Positions 61,044-64,000 of a DNA stretch of 64,000 nucleotides are shown one piece after another. Origin of the DNA: Rhizobium sophorae (GTDB lineage Bacteria > Pseudomonadota > Alphaproteobacteria > Rhizobiales > Rhizobiaceae); contig NZ_JABFCN010000046.1 in NCBI RefSeq assembly GCF_013087515.1, positions 124,001 through 188,000 of the forward strand, in the 5' to 3' direction. Position numbers and translations under genes: made by a program. Below the pieces are notes generated by a model. That model saw only the letters and a program-made list of their open reading frames with translations. It had not been told where the DNA came from and made no database searches. Numbering within the stretch: position 1 is the first letter of the stretch; each line of letters begins with the position of its first letter.

Positions 61044-63524
61044 TCACACGCGCTCGACGAACCCGTCCAATACCCGCTTCTGTCCGGCCCGGTCGAACTC
61101 GATCGTCAGCTTGTTGCCTTCGATGCCGGTAATGTTGCCGTTGCCGAATTTCAGGTGGAACACGCGATCGCCGAGGGTGAATCTCGACGGTTCCGACGAG
61201 GTCGATTTCGCCACCAGCTCGCCTTCGATGGTGCGCCCCTTCGGGCCGCTTTCGCCGTAACCGATGCGTTCGACGGCGTGGCCGGAGCGGGTGCCCCAAT
61301 TGTCGCGCGTGGCGTCGGTCTTGTTGGCCTGGGCGCGTTTCCAGCCGGGAGTGGAATAGGAATTGGCGAAGGGTTCGGCCTTGTCGAAGCGGGACTGGCC
61401 ATAGCCGCCGCGGCCGTACCCGCCGTAGCTCTGCTCCATTTCGGCGACCTCGACATGGGTGACCGGCAGTTCGTCGAGGAAACGCGAGGGCAGGGTCGAT
61501 TGCCAGAGGCCATGGATGCGGCGGTTGGAGACGAACCAGATATGGCAGCGGTGCTTGGCGCGGGTGATGCCGACATAGGCGAGGCGGCGTTCCTCCTCCA
61601 GGCCGGCGCGGCCGCTCTCATCCAGCGAGCGCTGGTGCGGGAAGAGGCCTTCTTCCCAGCCGGGCAGGAAGACGGTGTCGAATTCCAGGCCCTTGGCCGA
61701 GTGCAACGTCATGATCGAGACGGCGTCGAGGTTCTCGTTGGTCTCGGCATCCATCACCAGGGAGACGTGTTCGAGGAAGCCCCGCATCGACTCGAAGCTT
61801 TCCATCGAGCGGATCAGTTCCTTGAGGTTTTCGAGGCGGCCGGGTGCTTCGGCGCTCTTGTCGTTCTTCCACATGTCGGTATAGCCGGACTCTTCGAGGA
61901 TCTGCTCGGCAAGTTCGGTATGCGGCGTGTTTTCAAGCAGTTCCTGCCATCGGCGGAAAGATTGAATCACGTCGTAGAGGGCTTTTCGCGCCTTCGGCTT
62001 CAACTCGTCCGTCTCGATGATGTCGGCCGCCGCCGCAAGCATCGGAATGTCGCGGGCACGGGCATAGTCGTGCAGCGCGCGCACCGTCGTATCGCCAAGG
62101 CCGCGCTTCGGGGTGTTGATGATGCGCTCAAAAGCGAGGTCGTCGGAGGCTTGAGCGACCAGGCGGAAATAAGCCATGGCATCGCGAATTTCGAGGCGCT
62201 CGTAAAATCGCGGGCCGCCGATGACGCGATAATTGAGGCCAAGCGTGACGAAACGGTCTTCGAATTCGCGCATCTGGAAGGAGGCGCGCACGAGGATCGC
62301 CATGTCGTTCAAGAGATGCTTGCCGCGCTGGAGCTGCTCGATTTCCTCGCCGATGGCGCGAGCCTCCTCCTCCGAATCCCAGGAGGCGTGGACCTGCACC
62401 TTGGCATCGTCGGGATCAGAGCGGTCGGTGAAGAGCGTCTTGCCGAGGCGGCCTTCATTATGGGCGATCAGATGAGCGGCGGCGCCGAGGATATGTTCGG
62501 TCGAGCGGTAGTTGCGCTCGAGCTTGATGACCTTGGCACCGGGGAAATCCTTTTCGAAGCGCAGGATATTGTCGACCTCCGCGCCGCGCCAGCCATAGAT
62601 CGACTGATCATCGTCGCCGACGCAACAGACGTTCTGCAGTTCGCCCTTGGGGCGCTGGGCGAGAAGCCGCAGCCACATATATTGGGCGGTGTTGGTGTCC
62701 TGGTACTCGTCGACGAGGATATAGCGGAAGCGGCCGTGATATTCCTTCAGGAGGTCGGGATTCTTGCGGAAGATCGCGATCGGATGCATCAGCAGGTCGC
62801 CGAAGTCGCAGGCGTTCAGCGTCGTCAGGCGCGCCTGATAGGCGAAATAAAGATCGCGGCCGCGGCCATTGGCAAAGGCGCGGGCATCGCCCTCGGGGAT
62901 ATCGGCAGGGCCGAGACCCTTGTTCTTCCAGGTGTCGATCATGCCGGCGAACTGCTTGGCCGGCCAGCGCTTGTCGTCGAGGCCTTCGGCCTGGATCAGC
63001 TGCTTGATCAGGCGGACGACGTCGTCGGTATCGAGAATGGTGAAATCGGAGCGCAGGCCGACGAGCTCGCCGTGGCGGCGCAGAAGCTTGACACCGATCG
63101 AATGGAAGGTGCCGAGCCAGGGCATACCTTCGACGGTGCCACCGACGAGCAAAGCGATGCGCTCCTTCATCTCGCGGGCAGCCTTGTTGGTGAAGGTGAC
63201 GGCGAGGATCTGCGAGGGGAAGGCGCGGCCGGTGTTGAGGATATGGGCGATCCGGGTCGTCAGTACGCGCGTCTTGCCGGTGCCGGCGCCGGCGAGCACG
63301 AGGACCGGCCCTTCCAACGTTTCGACGGCTTCGGTCTGTTCCGGGTTCAGCCCGGCGAGATAATCGGGCCGCTTGCCGCCGTCGCGAGCCGCCATGGCGC
63401 GGGCGGCGATGCCGCCCCCGGCGGCGGGCGCCCTTTCGGCGGGTGCGGCAGGCGGCTGCGGCTTGCGCGCCATCTCGCCCGGCTCTTCGTCGAAGAAGGG
63501 CATATCGTCGAAACTATTGCTCAT
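61044..63524 (-). CDS. uvrD: UvrD/PcrA, ATP-dependent DNA helicase
   Basis: 826 residues, superfamily 1 helicase. Walker A GAGTGKTRVL, DEYQDTN (motif II), GDDDQSIYGWRGA (motif III), TLHSAKGLEFD (motif V) and YVGITRAKH (motif VI). Works in mismatch and nucleotide-excision repair. An Ala/Pro-rich N-terminal extension of about 50 residues precedes the helicase core. Confidence 0.95.
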   Translation of the reverse strand: MSNSFDDMPFFDEEPGEMARKPQPPAAPAERAPAAGGGIAARAMAARDGGKRPDYLAGLNPEQTEAVETLEGPVLVLAGAGTGKTRVLTTRIAHILNTGRAFPSQILAVTFTNKAAREMKERIALLVGGTVEGMPWLGTFHSIGVKLLRRHGELVGLRSDFTILDTDDVVRLIKQLIQAEGLDDKRWPAKQFAGMIDTWKNKGLGPADIPEGDARAFANGRGRDLYFAYQARLTTLNACDFGDLLMHPIAIFRKNPDLLKEYHGRFRYILVDEYQDTNTAQYMWLRLLAQRPKGELQNVCCVGDDDQSIYGWRGAEVDNILRFEKDFPGAKVIKLERNYRSTEHILGAAAHLIAHNEGRLGKTLFTDRSDPDDAKVQVHASWDSEEEARAIGEEIEQLQRGKHLLNDMAILVRASFQMREFEDRFVTLGLNYRVIGGPRFYERLEIRDAMAYFRLVAQASDDLAFERIINTPKRGLGDTTVRALHDYARARDIPMLAAAADIIETDELKPKARKALYDVIQSFRRWQELLENTPHTELAEQILEESGYTDMWKNDKSAEAPGRLENLKELIRSMESFESMRGFLEHVSLVMDAETNENLDAVSIMTLHSAKGLEFDTVFLPGWEEGLFPHQRSLDESGRAGLEEERRLAYVGITRAKHRCHIWFVSNRRIHGLWQSTLPSRFLDELPVTHVEVAEMEQSYGGYGRGGYGQSRFDKAEPFANSYSTPGWKRAQANKTDATRDNWGTRSGHAVERIGYGESGPKGRTIEGELVAKSTSSEPSRFTLGDRVFHLKFGNGNITGIEGNKLTIEFDRAGQKRVLDGFVERV

Positions 63525-63771
63525 GGCGCGTAATGTAGTGATTCGGGAAGGAAAGACCAGAAAAGATGTTCTGCTTTCATTCCCGAGCCGGCGCTATCCC
63601 AGGCGGTATGTTGCGGGCGGCAATGCCGCCGCCGAGCCCGGCTGCGGTCGGCGTGCGTGCGGGCGGGGCTAAAAATTTCCGATCGCAGCGTGTCGGATCG
63701 GGCGCCCGTGAGGCGTCCTTGGGTCATCGGACAGCAGTCCGGATCACACCCATCAAAAAGGAGGCCGTGTC

Positions 63772-64000
63772 ATGCCGAAGGTCGTTTCAAATCTCTGGTT
63801 CGCCGAGGAAGCGCGCGAAGCCGTCGAATTCTACGTGTCAGTCATCCCGGACTCCATGATCGGCCGCACCACCATACTTCAGGCGGAAACGCCGAGCGGG
63901 CCTCCCGGCAGCGTCGAGCTGATCGAGTTCACGCTCGCCGACCAGGCCTTCCTGGCCATGAAGGCCGGCCCGCTCGATAGCTTCAACCACTCCTTCTCGA
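63772..64000 (+). CDS. VOC/PhnB-like protein, 3' end outside the window
   Basis: First 76 residues only, from ATG 63772 behind AAAAGGAGG. It opens PKVVSNLWFAEEAREAVEFY, the glyoxalase-fold PhnB/3-demethylubiquinone-methyltransferase-like family. Function unknown. Cut by the window end. Confidence 0.82.
   Translation, partial: MPKVVSNLWFAEEAREAVEFYVSVIPDSMIGRTTILQAETPSGPPGSVELIEFTLADQAFLAMKAGPLDSFNHSFS

Noticed and set aside
61014..63533. 839-residue open frame on the plus strand
   Set aside because: Antisense shadow of uvrD, whose helicase motifs are complete on the other strand.

Overview
The window looks like a piece of a Rhizobium chromosome (R. leguminosarum / R. etli group). It is GC-rich, the dcw (division and cell wall) genes are in alphaproteobacterial order and closely resemble rhizobial proteins, the ftsZ product has the long Pro/Gln-rich linker seen in rhizobia, and rhizobial small palindromic repeats lie between genes. 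The species assignment is an inference from family knowledge, not from a database search.

Layout. 0.1-2.0 kb: btaA-btaB, the betaine lipid (DGTS) pathway, with a PHO-box-like promoter. 2.2-9.5 kb: a mixed envelope and metabolic stretch (membrane-anchored serine hydrolase, lipoprotein transglycosylase, LysE exporter, PPi-dependent phosphofructokinase, TerB/J-domain protein coupled to an AmpD-like amidase, secreted transglycosylase with a basic heptad repeat). 9.5-11.9 kb: two tandem FAD amine-oxidase-like paralogues. 12.06-12.46 kb: RNase P RNA. 12.6-26.8 kb: the dcw cluster mraZ-rsmH-ftsL-ftsI-murE-murF-mraY-murD-ftsW-murG-murC-murB, tightly packed and often overlapping by 4 bp, preceded by four NCCCA boxes at exact 10-bp spacing that look like the MraZ autoregulatory operator.

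26.8-35.3 kb interrupts the dcw order between murB and ddl. It holds an epimerase, an SDR, an L,D-transpeptidase lipoprotein, a 40-residue lipoprotein, an unrecognised Cys/His lipoprotein, a three-gene operon (ICMT-like membrane methyltransferase, free-standing E2-type acyltransferase domain, SDR fused to a SEC-C zinc motif), an MHS-type transporter and aqpZ. A decayed copy of the end of the transporter gene at 27.87-27.92 kb lies in direct orientation to the intact end at 33.06 kb. This suggests the 5.2 kb between them was inserted or rearranged.

35.6-41.8 kb resumes the division genes: ddl, ftsQ, ftsA, ftsZ, then lpxC. 42.1-47.5 kb: bamD, recN, a DUF6886-like gene and ligA. 47.5-64 kb is general chromosome: GNAT, exonuclease, CreA, an orphan cheW, a SCO-type copper chaperone and prmA (the last three lying between two inverted copies of a 137-139 bp palindromic element), a new 57-residue ORF, aminopeptidase P, azlCD, DUF2164, a multi-TM glycosyltransferase-like protein, a RibD-C/DHFR-like reductase, pncA, a two-EF-hand protein, a small membrane protein, uvrD/pcrA, and the start of a VOC/PhnB-like gene cut by the window end.

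Together, the dcw block makes and polymerises the UDP-MurNAc-pentapeptide and builds the divisome; lpxC and bamD add outer-membrane biogenesis; and the flanking transglycosylases, amidase and L,D-transpeptidase remodel peptidoglycan. No tRNA, CRISPR array or intact insertion sequence was seen.
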